From Hyphomicrobiales bacterium (GTDB taxonomy: Bacteria; Pseudomonadota; Alphaproteobacteria; Rhizobiales; Rhizobiaceae), in assembly GCA_900468625.1 (NCBI GenBank), contig UBUL01000050.1, positions 1 to 46,111 of the forward strand: a stretch of 46,111 bases of DNA, given 5' to 3'. The stretch's first letter is position 1. Every line of letters starts with the position of its first letter. A program made the position numbers and the translations under genes. Shown one piece after another: positions 17,777 to 25,926 of the stretch. The notes beneath the pieces are model-generated. The model made no database searches. It was given only the letters and a program-made list of their open reading frames with translations, and was not told where the DNA came from.

Positions 17777-18625
17777 TCACCCAGCCTTGCGCCGCAGCAC
17801 TTTTCTCGGTGGTGCCATGGAAAAAACCGCCCCGTAAAGCTTTGAGAGCAGATCCTTGCGGTCGCTGCCCTCGCTGAGCGTCTCCCAGTTTCTAAGCGCG
17901 CCGATATGGGCGGTGATGGTGCTGCCGGAAAGACGCCGGAACTCGCGGATCAGCAGCGAGATGCGCAAGGTCATCGAGATGCGGCTCGCCAGATGGAACA
18001 GCCGCCCGTTCTGCCCTTCGAAATAGATGGGAATGACGCTCGCGCGCGCTGCCTGGATGAGCTTGGCGGGGAATATTTTCCAGGGTAGATCCTCTGCCCG
18101 CCCGAAACCTTTCTTCGCCGTCGCGACGCCGCCCGCCGGGAAGACGATGATGGTGGTGCCTTCCTTGAGCAGGCGAACGGCCTCGTGCCGGGTCTTCATG
18201 TTGACCGCCATCGCCTCCTTGGTTTCCTCGAAAGAAACCGGAAGCGAATAATCGAGCAATTCCGGCACCTTCAACAGTTCATTGTTGATCAGGACCTTGA
18301 AGGGGCGCCCCAATTGCTCGGCCAGCGCCAGCACGGCGATGCCGTCGCCGATGCCATAGGGATGATTGGCGACGATGACAATCGGCGCCTCGGGAATCTG
18401 ATTTGGCGGCCATTCACCCTTGATGTGCAGACGCACATCGATGAGATCGAGCATCTTGCCGAAGACCCGCTCGCTCTTGCCGACAATATCGGTGCGCCAG
18501 ATGTCGTAGAGCCGAGCGTAACGTTCACGTCCGGAAAGACCTTCGATCGAGCGGATGAACCAACGCTTGATGCGCGGATCCCGTTCATTGGCGTAGGATA
18601 ATTCTTTGAATTCCAAGTGCACCAC
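17777..18625 (-). CDS. lysophospholipid acyltransferase family protein
   Basis: A 282-residue PlsC-type acyltransferase, presumably at the inner membrane, that transfers an acyl chain to a lyso-lipid. The catalytic motif is VANHPYGIGDG (about residues 85-95), a His...Asp arrangement with one extra residue compared with the usual NHX4D. The glycerol-phosphate-binding type motif FPAGGVATAKKGFG lies near 160. The fold resembles the hemolysin/OlsA branch, but nothing in the context proves an ornithine-lipid role. The start is GTG at 18625 or the next GTG. It lies downstream of thrS but is separated from it by 134 bp and a hairpin. Confidence 0.82.
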   Translation of the reverse strand: MVHLEFKELSYANERDPRIKRWFIRSIEGLSGRERYARLYDIWRTDIVGKSERVFGKMLDLIDVRLHIKGEWPPNQIPEAPIVIVANHPYGIGDGIAVLALAEQLGRPFKVLINNELLKVPELLDYSLPVSFEETKEAMAVNMKTRHEAVRLLKEGTTIIVFPAGGVATAKKGFGRAEDLPWKIFPAKLIQAARASVIPIYFEGQNGRLFHLASRISMTLRISLLIREFRRLSGSTITAHIGALRNWETLSEGSDRKDLLSKLYGAVFSMAPPRKVLRRKAG

Positions 18626-18720
18626 GGGGCTGCCCCGCTCCTATGGTTCAGTCGCGTCCCATGTTGCAGCCACAGCAACGCGTTGATTCATCAAATATAT
18701 GAAAGCTGCATGTCAGTTCT

Positions 18721-18747
18721 CTGACGGCACCCCGAGGGTGCCGTCAG
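18721..18747 (-). terminator. hairpin terminator after thrS
   Basis: Perfect 11-bp arms (CTGACGGCACC and GGTGCCGTCAG) with a 5-base loop, 13 bp beyond the thrS stop codon. No T tract follows on the minus strand, so efficiency is uncertain. Confidence 0.6.
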
Positions 18748-18759
18748 ATATCGGGGCCG

Positions 18760-20748
18760 TTAAGCGACTTTGGACCGACGCGCTGCGCGCTTGCGCAGGA
18801 CATCCGGCGGAGTGGCTTCGAGGGCGAGTGATGCGATCGCCTCGTCGATCGACATGGATGTCTGCGATTGACTGCCGAGGCGGCGGATATTGACCGAGCG
18901 CTCCTCGGCTTCCTTCTTGCCGCAGACGATGATCACCGGAACCTTGGTAACGGAATGCTCACGGATCTTGTAGTTGATCTTCTCATTGCGGAAATCGGTC
19001 TCCACTGTGAGACCAGCATCGCGCAGCGCTTCCGCAACCTCTTCGCCATAGGCGTCGGCTTCGGAGGTGATGGTAGCGACGACGACCTGCAGCGGCGAAA
19101 CCCAGAGCGGCATGTGGCCGGCGAAGTTCTCGATCAGAATGCCGAGGAAGCGCTCCATCGAGCCGCAGATGGCGCGATGGATCATGACAGGCTGCGTCTT
19201 TTCCGAGTGCTGATCGATGTAGAACGCACCGAAGCGCTCCGGCAGGTTGAAATCGACCTGCGTCGTGCCGCACTGCCATTCACGGCCGATGGCGTCCTTC
19301 AGCGTATATTCGAACTTCGGACCGTAGAAAGCGCCCTCGCCCGGCAGAATGCCGGTCTTGATGCGTCCTTCGGACTGCGCCTCTATCATCTTCAGCACGT
19401 CCATCATCACGCTTTCGGCGCGATCCCACAGCTCATCCCACCCGACACGCTTTTCCGGACGGGTCGAGAGCTTGACGACGATCTCCTTGAAGCCGAAGTC
19501 CTCATAGACCGAGAGAATGAGATCGTTGATCTTCAGGCACTCGGCCGCCATCTGCTCGTCGGTGCAGAAGATGTGCGCATCGTCCTGCGTAAAGCCGCGC
19601 ACGCGCATCAGACCATGCAGCGCGCCCGAGGGCTCGTAGCGATGGACCGCACCAAATTCAGCAAGGCGGATCGGCAGTTCGCGGTAAGACTTCAAGCCAT
19701 GCTTGAAGATCTGGATATGGCCCGGGCAGTTCATCGGCTTCAGCGCAAAGACGTGGTCGTCGTCGGTATCGTCGCCGGCGACGGTCACCTTGAACATGTT
19801 GTCACGGTACCAGCCCCAGTGACCGGAAGTCTCCCAAAGCGACTTGTCGAGCACCTGCGGCGCGTTGACTTCCTGGTAATCGCCCTGCAGCCGCCGGCGC
19901 ATATAGGACACCAGCGTCTGGAACATGCGCCAGCCCTTGCCGTGCCAGAAGACGACGCCGGGGCCCTCTTCCTGGAAATGGAATAGGTCCATTTCGCGGC
20001 CGAGACGGCGATGATCGCGCTTTTCGGCTTCGGCGAGAATGTGCAGATAGTTGTCGAGATCCGCCTGCTCGGCGAATGCCGTCCCGTAGATGCGGGTCAG
20101 CATCGGATTGTTGCTGTCCCCACGCCAATAGGCGCCGGCAACCTTCATCAGCTTGAAGGCGCTGCCGATCTGGCCCGTCGAGGCCATATGCGGGCCGCGG
20201 CAGAGATCGAACCAGTCGCCCTGAAAGTAGATCTTCAGATCTTGGCCTTCAGGGATCGCATCGACCAGTTCCACCTTGTAGCGCTCGCCCTTGGCGGCAA
20301 AGACTTCCTTCGCCTTTTCGCGCGACCAGATTTCCTTGGTAAACGGCTTGTTGCGCTGAATGATCTCGCGCATCCGCTTCTCGATGACAGGCAGGTCGTC
20401 GGGCGTAAAGGGCTCGTTCTTGGCGAAGTCGTAATAGAAGCCGTTTTCGATGACCGGACCGATCGTCACCTGCGTTCCCGGCCAAAGTTCCTGTACGGCT
20501 TCGGCGAGAACATGCGCGGTGTCGTGGCGGATGAGCTCCAGCGCGCGGTCGTCCGAGCGGGTAATGATCTCGATCCTGCCGTCGGTCACCGGGTCGGAAA
20601 GGTCGCGCACTGTGCCGTCGATGGCAATGGCGACAGCCTTCTTGGCGAGCGACTTGGAAATGGATTCGGCGACATCGCGACCGGTCGTGCCGGCAGCGAA
20701 GCTGCGCACGGAATCATCGGGAAATGTCAGGGAAACGGATTGGGACAT
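18760..20748 (-). CDS. thrS: threonine-tRNA ligase
   Basis: Charges tRNA-Thr, a class II aminoacyl-tRNA synthetase. At 662 residues it has the standard full length: N-terminal TGS domain (about 1-63), the editing domain (about 70-230, with HDTAHVLAEAVQELWP), the catalytic domain and a C-terminal anticodon-binding domain (VVVATITSEADAYGEEVAEAL). The zinc-binding Cys is in MNCPGHIQIFKHG, motif 2 is around RYEPSGALHGLMRVRGFTQ, and motif 3 reads HRAICGSMERFLGILIE. GGAGAATATCG precedes the ATG. No T-box leader is expected in proteobacteria and none is seen. Confidence 0.98.
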   Translation of the reverse strand: MSQSVSLTFPDDSVRSFAAGTTGRDVAESISKSLAKKAVAIAIDGTVRDLSDPVTDGRIEIITRSDDRALELIRHDTAHVLAEAVQELWPGTQVTIGPVIENGFYYDFAKNEPFTPDDLPVIEKRMREIIQRNKPFTKEIWSREKAKEVFAAKGERYKVELVDAIPEGQDLKIYFQGDWFDLCRGPHMASTGQIGSAFKLMKVAGAYWRGDSNNPMLTRIYGTAFAEQADLDNYLHILAEAEKRDHRRLGREMDLFHFQEEGPGVVFWHGKGWRMFQTLVSYMRRRLQGDYQEVNAPQVLDKSLWETSGHWGWYRDNMFKVTVAGDDTDDDHVFALKPMNCPGHIQIFKHGLKSYRELPIRLAEFGAVHRYEPSGALHGLMRVRGFTQDDAHIFCTDEQMAAECLKINDLILSVYEDFGFKEIVVKLSTRPEKRVGWDELWDRAESVMMDVLKMIEAQSEGRIKTGILPGEGAFYGPKFEYTLKDAIGREWQCGTTQVDFNLPERFGAFYIDQHSEKTQPVMIHRAICGSMERFLGILIENFAGHMPLWVSPLQVVVATITSEADAYGEEVAEALRDAGLTVETDFRNEKINYKIREHSVTKVPVIIVCGKKEAEERSVNIRRLGSQSQTSMSIDEAIASLALEATPPDVLRKRAARRSKVA

Positions 20749-20876
20749 CGATATTCTCCTTGTCCAGTCCCGCCAACGAATGCGGGTGGTTTCGAAAGAT
20801 AAGGACCAAGTAAATGCGTACTTATGTCCGCGCGCCTGATAACGGTATTTCGCATTCTAGTAAAGGAAAAGCGGCG

Positions 20877-21404
20877 CTAGGACCGGATCATCTCGGCCAA
20901 ACCACGCACGGTGTTCCAATTCCGCATCGTTCCGACGCCGAGGCGTTTCGTCGTCAAGACCGGCAGCAGTTTCGTCTCGCTGGCCTTGAGACCGAAATCG
21001 ATCCAGAGGTCGCCATCGACGACGGCCATGCGCTCGCCTTGACGGTATTTCGCAAGCCTATCGAGAGCATCTGGTTCAAGCGGCTGCCTCATCACCCGAA
21101 CGATGACTTCGCTGCCGATCCCTTCGGGAAAGGGATTGCCCTCGGCAAGCCTCAACCATGCATCGGCATCGCGGGCGATGATATCGACATGCTTGCCGAA
21201 AGCGGCAGCAAAACCGGCTTCAAACTGTGCCTCGACCGATGCGATCAGCTGTGGCTCGGCTTCGAAAACGAGATTGCCGGTCGCCACCAGAGTGCGGACA
21301 TTGCGAAAGCCCAAACTCTCCGCCATGGCCTTGAGATCGCTCATGACAACCCTGCGCCCGGCGCCGAGCACGATGCTGTGGAGCAACGCCACGTAGCGAG
21401 CCAT
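20877..21404 (-). CDS. DUF1697 domain-containing protein
   Basis: A 175-residue protein of the DUF1697 family (PF08002). The N-terminus has the family pattern YVALLHSIVLGAGRRVVMSDL (about 4-24), followed by VRTLVATGNLVFEAE and, further on, the typical GRP-like region NPFPEG. The C-terminus has TTRNWNT-like MRNWNTVRGLAEMI. The biochemical role of this family is unknown. The start at 21404 is 5 bp from the end of yidD, so the two are probably one transcription unit. Confidence 0.85.
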   Translation of the reverse strand: MARYVALLHSIVLGAGRRVVMSDLKAMAESLGFRNVRTLVATGNLVFEAEPQLIASVEAQFEAGFAAAFGKHVDIIARDADAWLRLAEGNPFPEGIGSEVIVRVMRQPLEPDALDRLAKYRQGERMAVVDGDLWIDFGLKASETKLLPVLTTKRLGVGTMRNWNTVRGLAEMIRS

Positions 21405-21409
21405 GCGGA

Positions 21410-21766
21410 TCAGGCGACCTTCTGTCCGAGGCGGAAATAGCGCCAGGGCGTCCACCAATGATAGCGCTTCTCCAGCTCGCCGGGGACCGGATCGAGCCCG
21501 CTTGTACCTCCCGGTCCGCAGCGGGCCACGCGAAACAGCGTCATCCAGCCACCGGCCCAAAGCCCGTGGCGAGCGACGGCTTCATAGCCGTATTCCGAGC
21601 AGGTCGGGATATGGCGGCAGGCATTGCCGACAAAACCGGAAAGCGTGAGCTGATACAAGCGAATGAGACCCATGCCCAAAAGCCGGTCCGGCGTCTTGCG
21701 GAAAGGGCCGGAGTAATTTCGGCCGACTTGCCGTGCGGCATACCCCCCTCTGTCACTTCGTGACAT
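21410..21766 (-). CDS. yidD: membrane protein insertion efficiency factor YidD
   Basis: A small protein that assists YidC/Sec membrane insertion. The family core is clear: GLIRLYQLTLSGFVGNACRH, then IPTCSEYGYEAVARHGLW with the conserved CSEY, then RVARCGPGG and the Trp-rich C-terminus RYHWWTPWRYFRLG. The N-terminus is unusual: the ATG at 21766 and its first nine codons (MSRSDRGGY) lie inside the arm of the palindromic element 21739-21964. The native start may have been replaced by element sequence, or another start further in may be used. It lies upstream of the DUF1697 gene with 5 bp spacing. Confidence 0.85.
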   Translation of the reverse strand: MSRSDRGGYAARQVGRNYSGPFRKTPDRLLGMGLIRLYQLTLSGFVGNACRHIPTCSEYGYEAVARHGLWAGGWMTLFRVARCGPGGTSGLDPVPGELEKRYHWWTPWRYFRLGQKVA

Positions 21767-21964
21767 GTCCCCCACATGAGGGGAGATCGGTTTGGAGCTT
21801 GCCGCAGCTCCACCCTCTTCTTCATCATCATCTCGTATTGAGCAGAGACAGCACATAACTCACTATCCCTTGGTAATGGGTGGGGCTAAGCGGAGACCGC
21901 GGCAAACTCCCAACGATCTCCCCTCATGTGGGGGACATGTCACGAGGTGACAGAGGGGGGTATG
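21739..21964. mobile_element. MITE-like palindromic element (226 bp)
   Basis: Its two ends are near-perfect inverted copies: 51 bp at 21739-21789 against 51 bp at 21914-21964 with one mismatch. The inversion continues imperfectly inward to about 78 bp (TTGCCGCAGCTCC against TTGCCGCGGTCTCC). The centre carries no gene. It resembles rhizobial short interspersed elements that end CATACCCCCCTCTGTC. No transposase or clear target-site duplication is seen. It sits between the NifU-like gene and yidD and its left arm provides the start of the yidD frame. Confidence 0.75.
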
Positions 21965-21984
21965 CGCGCTCCACATAAAAGGAC

Positions 21985-22440
21985 TCACGATAAGGCCTCG
22001 ACAACTTTACTCTCGCGCGCGGCTTCGATCTGCCCGATCGCATCCACAACGGCATCGAAGGTCAGCATGGTGGAGGCGTGGCGCGCCTTGTAGTCCCTGA
22101 CCGGTTTCAGATAGCGCATATCCTCGAAGCGGCCGTCCGGCCCTTCGCCATCGGCCTTGAGCATGGCGAGCATATCCTCGCGAGCCTTGCGCACCTCATC
22201 CGCCGAAGCACCCACGACATGAAGGGCCATGATCGACGACGATGCCTGGCCGAGCGCACAGGCCTTGACGTCATGCGCAAAATCGGTCACGACATCGCCG
22301 TCCATTTTCAGCCAGATTTTTACGCGGGAACCGCATAGTCTGGAATGGGCCTGGGCACTGGCATCGGCGTCAGGAAGACTGCCTATACGGCCGATATTAC
22401 CGGCAAACTCCAGGATTTTGCTGTTATAGATGTCGTCCAT
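21985..22440 (-). CDS. NifU-like iron-sulfur cluster scaffold-type protein
   Basis: A 151-residue homologue of the IscU/NifU N-terminal scaffold, which normally assembles [2Fe-2S] clusters on three conserved Cys. Cys36 (HSRLCGSRV) and Cys61 (VKACALGQASSS) are present. The third position reads ARHASTMLTF, with Ala122 after His121 where the canonical scaffold has Cys. The protein may therefore hand over or trim clusters rather than assemble them. It starts at ATG 22440 (MDDIYNSKIL). It is divergent from folE and hisI follows folE; this neighbourhood is, to my recollection, common in rhizobia. Confidence 0.8.
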   Translation of the reverse strand: MDDIYNSKILEFAGNIGRIGSLPDADASAQAHSRLCGSRVKIWLKMDGDVVTDFAHDVKACALGQASSSIMALHVVGASADEVRKAREDMLAMLKADGEGPDGRFEDMRYLKPVRDYKARHASTMLTFDAVVDAIGQIEAARESKVVEALS

Positions 22441-22844
22441 CACAGATTTGCTCCGATGCACTTGTTAGAGCATAATGCCGAAAAGTGTGGGCAGTTTTCG
22501 GATGACATCATGCTCTACTTATTTAATCTAGTGCGGAACCGGATTTTAGGTCGAGCAGACCTAAAAATCATCCGGCTCTAGTGTTTCGTAACAAAAAACA
22601 CAGCGTGTCCATTCAGGACACTTCCACAGGGACGATGCCATACTATATGTATGTCGTTCGAAGGCCATCGAAATGCAATGGTCTTATGTAAGTTTGATGG
22701 GAAACCGTGCAGGACGGCAGGCTTGTCCGCCAGCCAGAACGCCCCGGAGCCCGCCAAAGGTACAAAACTCCGTACCCTCGGGGAATGCCAGTGGCGAGTC
22801 CGACAAAATGATATCCGCAGAGCGGGTCAGGAGAACCACAGGTA
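22441..22844. other. 404-bp divergent intergenic region
   Basis: Contains repeat copy A (22467-22581), then two small inverted repeats: GTGTTT...AAACAC in 22581-22601 and GTGTCC-ATTCA-GGACAC in 22605-22621. A CATAC-TATAT-GTATG palindrome lies at 22639-22653. These could be operator or promoter elements for folE. I see no convincing coding sequence. Confidence 0.5.
22467..22581 (-). repeat. short interspersed palindromic repeat, copy A
   Basis: A 115-bp element, on the minus strand starting CTAGAGCCGGATGATT and ending CATTATGCTCT. It has internal dyads (TTTTAGGTC...GACCTAAAA). It matches copy B at 23453-23567 along its whole length but in the opposite orientation. It resembles rhizobial mosaic or palindromic intergenic repeats. 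Confidence 0.75.
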
Positions 22845-23456
22845 ATGGACGCCGTTGTAAAGAACTTTCCGCAAACCGTTGTTTCTGAACGCCCAACCCA
22901 GAAGGAAGCCGAAGACGCGATCCGCGTCCTGCTGCGCTGGGCCGGCGACGATCCGCAGCGCGAGGGCCTGCTGGATACGCCCGCGCGCGTCGCGAAGGCC
23001 TATCGTGAGCTTTTTTCCGGCTATGACTTGAATCCAGAGGACGTGCTCGGCCGCACCTTCGAAGAGGTCTCCGGCTATGATGACATGGTCCTCGTGCGCG
23101 ACATTCCGTTTTTCTCTCATTGCGAACACCACATGGTGCCGATCATCGGCAAGGCTCACGTCGCCTATCTGCCGAAGGGCCGTGTCCTCGGGCTCTCCAA
23201 GATCGCCCGCGTCGTCGAGATCTTCGGCCGTCGCCTGCAGACGCAGGAGGCCATGACGGCGCAGATCGCCAATTCGATCGACGAGACACTGCGCCCGCGC
23301 GGCGTTGCCGTCATGCTCGACGCCGAGCATATGTGCATGGCGATGCGCGGCGTGCAGAAACAGGGCTCCTCGACACTGACCACCACCTTCACGGGCGCCT
23401 TCAAGGCCGATCCCGCCGAGCAGGTACGCTTCATGTCGATGGTCCGGGGTCGCTAG
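22845..23456 (+). CDS. folE: GTP cyclohydrolase I
   Basis: Converts GTP to dihydroneopterin triphosphate, the first step of tetrahydrofolate and pterin synthesis. The 203-residue length is usual for the type I (FolE) enzyme. Motifs are GLLDTPARVAKAYRELFSGY, then the zinc-binding FSHCEHHMVP (Cys and His), LGLSKIARVVEIFGRRLQ, and the second zinc Cys in EHMCMAMRG. The QGSSTLTTTFTGAF motif closes the active site. The TAG stop lies inside the first bases of repeat copy B, so the element abuts the last codon. hisI follows on the same strand after two repeats. Confidence 0.98.
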   Translation: MDAVVKNFPQTVVSERPTQKEAEDAIRVLLRWAGDDPQREGLLDTPARVAKAYRELFSGYDLNPEDVLGRTFEEVSGYDDMVLVRDIPFFSHCEHHMVPIIGKAHVAYLPKGRVLGLSKIARVVEIFGRRLQTQEAMTAQIANSIDETLRPRGVAVMLDAEHMCMAMRGVQKQGSSTLTTTFTGAFKADPAEQVRFMSMVRGR

Positions 23457-23567
23457 AGCCGGATGATTTCACGTCTGTTCGACCAGAAATCTGAATCCGT
23501 TGTGGAACAAAGGAAGTGGAGCATGATGTCGTCCGAAAACCGATCACACTTTTCGGCATTATGCTCC
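23453..23567 (+). repeat. short interspersed palindromic repeat, copy B
   Basis: A 115-bp element on the plus strand starting CTAGAGCCGGATGATT and ending CATTATGCTCC. It is a diverged full-length copy of copy A in inverted orientation. Its first bases supply the folE stop codon (TAG at 23454-23456). Confidence 0.75.
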
Positions 23568-23637
23568 AAAGCAATTCCAGGAAAAGTGCGCAGCGGCTTT
23601 CCGTTCGGAATTGGGTAAAAGCAGAGGGATGGAGCGT
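23568..23637 (+). repeat. second type of rhizobial intergenic repeat
   Basis: Runs from GCAATTCCAGGAAAAGTGCG through GCGGCTTTCCGTTCGGAATT to GGGATGGAGCG, directly after copy B. A diverged copy appears at 33548-33639. I recall near-identical sequences as common intergenic repeats in rhizobia; no search was made. Confidence 0.5.
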
Positions 23638-23696
23638 GTTCGCGATCCGAGGAAAAGCGAAAAGGCTCTAGCCAGGCTTCAACGAAAGAGCTGGGG

Positions 23697-24146
23697 ATGA
23701 ATCTGATTTTCAATGCTCCTTCAGAAGACAAGTCCGAGCTGGAGGATGCGGGCGATTTCACGCCCCGTTTCGACGATCGCGGCCTGATCACTGCGATCGT
23801 GACGGATGCTCATGACAGCGAACTGCTGATGGTCGCGCATATGAATGCCGAGGCGCTCGCATTGACGATCAAGACCGGCATAGCGCATTATTTCAGCCGT
23901 TCCCGCGGAAAGATCTGGAAGAAGGGTGAGACCTCCGGAAACCTGCAGTCGGTGAAGGAAATTCGCACGGACTGCGACCAGGATGCGATCTGGCTGAAGG
24001 TGGAAGTCGCCGGACATGACGCAACATGTCATACTGGGCGCCGTTCCTGCTTTTATCGCACTGTTGCGCTGGAAGACGGCAAGCCGGTGCTGAGCGTGGT
24101 CGACGATCATCTGCATTTCAACCCGGAAGAAGTCTACAAACAGTAG
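23697..24146 (+). CDS. hisI: phosphoribosyl-AMP cyclohydrolase
   Basis: Hydrolyses phosphoribosyl-AMP in step 3 of histidine synthesis; cytoplasmic and zinc-dependent. The 149-residue monofunctional form lacks the HisE pyrophosphohydrolase domain, as usual in alphaproteobacteria. Motifs are LLMVAHMNAEALALTIKTG, HYFSRSRGKIWKKGETSGN, and the metal-binding Cys/Asp region RTDCDQDAIWLKVE followed by CHTGRRSCFY. It starts with ATG 23697. It is downstream of folE but separated from it by 240 bp of repeats, so cotranscription is uncertain. Confidence 0.97.
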   Translation: MNLIFNAPSEDKSELEDAGDFTPRFDDRGLITAIVTDAHDSELLMVAHMNAEALALTIKTGIAHYFSRSRGKIWKKGETSGNLQSVKEIRTDCDQDAIWLKVEVAGHDATCHTGRRSCFYRTVALEDGKPVLSVVDDHLHFNPEEVYKQ

Positions 24147-24253
24147 ATCCATCGGTGCTGGTGTTTCAGCAGGCCACAACCAGTATACGATTTGGAAACG
24201 AAAAAGGGACAGTATTTTAGCCGAGGCATACGGAGCCTCGCAGGAGGCGTCAG

Positions 24254-25213
24254 ATGCTGAATTGGGGGTTGAATCGTCACATCGGCGGACAGAACTCGAC
24301 CGGTTCAGGCCTCTCTCAGGATACGTCAACTCCGCTTCTCCCTCCCGCTCCCCCGAAAAAAGTCAAGATCGCTTTGGCGCTCGGCGGCGGTGCCGCGCGT
24401 GGCTGGGCGCATATCGGCGTTCTGCGTGCCCTCGATGAGGCAGATATCGCGGTCGGCATGATCGCCGGTACTTCGATCGGCGCTCTGGTCGGCGGCTGCT
24501 ATCTTGCCGGCAAGCTGGATGAGCTCGAGGCCTTTGCCCGTTCGCTGACGATGCGCCGCATCGCGAGCCTCCTTGACCTGACGATCGGCGGCAGCGGCCT
24601 GTTCGGCGGCATGCGGCTGACCAAGCGCATGCAGGAGCACCTTGAGGGGCTGTCCATCGAAGATCTCGGGCATCCTTTTGTTGCCGTCGCTTCAGAGCTG
24701 AACACCGGCCACGAGGTTTGGATTGCCAACGGCTCCCTCATCACGGCACTGCGTGCGTCCTATGCCCTGCCCGGCATTTTCGAGCCGGTCCGCTCCAACG
24801 GCCGCACCCTGGTCGACGGCGCGCTGGTCAATCCCGTGCCGGTTTCCGTATGCCGCACGTATGAGCAGCCGCTGGTGGTCGCGGTCAATCTGAATTACGA
24901 TCTCTTCGGCCGTTCGGCCGTCGTCAAACACAATGTCGCTTCGCCGAACGGTGATCTGTTGCGCCGGGAGGATCCGCCTTCCATGAAACTCGGCATGACC
25001 GGCGTCATGGTGCAGGCTTTCAATATCATACAGGATAGGATCGCCCGTGCGCGCCTTGCCGGAGATCCGCCGGATCTCGCATTGCATCCCCGGCTCAGCG
25101 ATATCGGCCTGTCGGAATTCCATCGCGCCGGCGAGGCCATAGAGCGTGGCTACGAAGAAACATTGGCGAGATTGACTGAAATCCGCCGCATGCAGGAAGC
25201 CTACGCGCGTTAG
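24254..25213 (+). CDS. patatin-like phospholipase family protein
   Basis: A 319-residue serine acyl hydrolase of the patatin family. The oxyanion motif GGGAARGWAHIGVL (about 43-56), the nucleophile motif GTSIGALVGG (Ser near 77) and the catalytic Asp in LVDGALVNPVP (about 193) are all present, so the Ser/Asp dyad is intact. No signal peptide is evident; the N-terminus is Thr/Ser/Pro-rich. AGGAGG is 6 bp upstream of the ATG. It is preceded by a CGAGGC...GCCTCG hairpin (24222-24240). The lipid substrate is unknown; it resembles the RssA-type bacterial patatins. Confidence 0.9.
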   Translation: MLNWGLNRHIGGQNSTGSGLSQDTSTPLLPPAPPKKVKIALALGGGAARGWAHIGVLRALDEADIAVGMIAGTSIGALVGGCYLAGKLDELEAFARSLTMRRIASLLDLTIGGSGLFGGMRLTKRMQEHLEGLSIEDLGHPFVAVASELNTGHEVWIANGSLITALRASYALPGIFEPVRSNGRTLVDGALVNPVPVSVCRTYEQPLVVAVNLNYDLFGRSAVVKHNVASPNGDLLRREDPPSMKLGMTGVMVQAFNIIQDRIARARLAGDPPDLALHPRLSDIGLSEFHRAGEAIERGYEETLARLTEIRRMQEAYAR

Positions 25214-25242
25214 GACGCAAATCAATATCGGCATGCCGGTTT

Positions 25243-25272
25243 GGACCTCTTCGCCGAGAAGGAGAGAGGTCC
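25243..25272. terminator. hairpin between convergent genes
   Basis: 8-bp arms (GGACCTCT and AGAGGTCC) separated by 14 bases between the patatin gene and the convergent CBS gene. There is no T tract on either side, so it is only a candidate. Confidence 0.35.
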
Positions 25273-25324
25273 TGCCCATGTCGTGCAATCCGGCCGTTCG
25301 CATTGAGTCGCCGTGTTCGTCGCC

Positions 25325-25759
25325 TCACCCGGCAATATAAGCCTTGATCTGCTCCGCCTCGAGTTCGATCTCGCGGATGCGCCATTTGACGACGTCGCCG
25401 ATCGAGATGATGCCGGAAAGCTTGCCCTTATCTTCGACAGGAACGTGACGGAAGCGGCGCATGGTCATCAGCTCCATCAGTTCGTCGGTGGTGGTATCTT
25501 CCTTGCAGCGGTGGACTTTCGCGGTCATCAACGATGCGATCGGCTTGTCGAGACATTCCGAACCATGCTTGGCGACGGCATTGACGACATCGCGTTCGGT
25601 GAAGATTCCGGCAATCTTGGCGCCCGGTCCGACGACGACAACGGCGCCGATGCGTTTCTCATTGAGAATTTTCGCGGCCTCGGCAAGCGTCGTATTCCCC
25701 CCAGTGGTGACGACATCGCGGCCTTTGGCTTCAAGTATTGCCTTTACGGAAACTGACAT
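25325..25759 (-). CDS. tandem CBS domain protein
   Basis: A 144-residue stand-alone Bateman module: two CBS domains (about 5-65 and 75-135) that generally bind adenine nucleotides. Motifs include GGNTTLAEAAKILNEKRIGA with GIFTERDVV in the first, and TDELMELMTMRRFRHVPVED with LSGIISIGDVVKW in the second. The GGAGG 6 bp before ATG 25759 supports this start; residues encoded upstream to 25930 have no family content. It is downstream of the rhomboid gene with 167 bp between. The regulated target is unknown. Confidence 0.92.
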   Translation of the reverse strand: MSVSVKAILEAKGRDVVTTGGNTTLAEAAKILNEKRIGAVVVVGPGAKIAGIFTERDVVNAVAKHGSECLDKPIASLMTAKVHRCKEDTTTDELMELMTMRRFRHVPVEDKGKLSGIISIGDVVKWRIREIELEAEQIKAYIAG

Positions 25760-25926
25760 TCGATCCTCCGATCTCGAAAGCATGGTGAACACCTGAAGCG
25801 TCCGATATGTTCCGAAATTACCCCCGGAGCTCAAACCGGCGCCTTGCCCGTCGGTCGTGTCGGTCTCCTCGATCCGGCGACCCACGGACGGCAATGGTGC
25901 GCTTGTGTCAGCGAGAAAGCAACAGC

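Noticed and set aside
20749..20876. T-box or attenuator before thrS
   Set aside because: T-box leaders are a Gram-positive feature and no terminator/antiterminator pair is visible.
22651..22845. Small frame between the NifU-like gene and folE
   Set aside because: No ribosome site or family; it ends in the folE start region and is probably chance.
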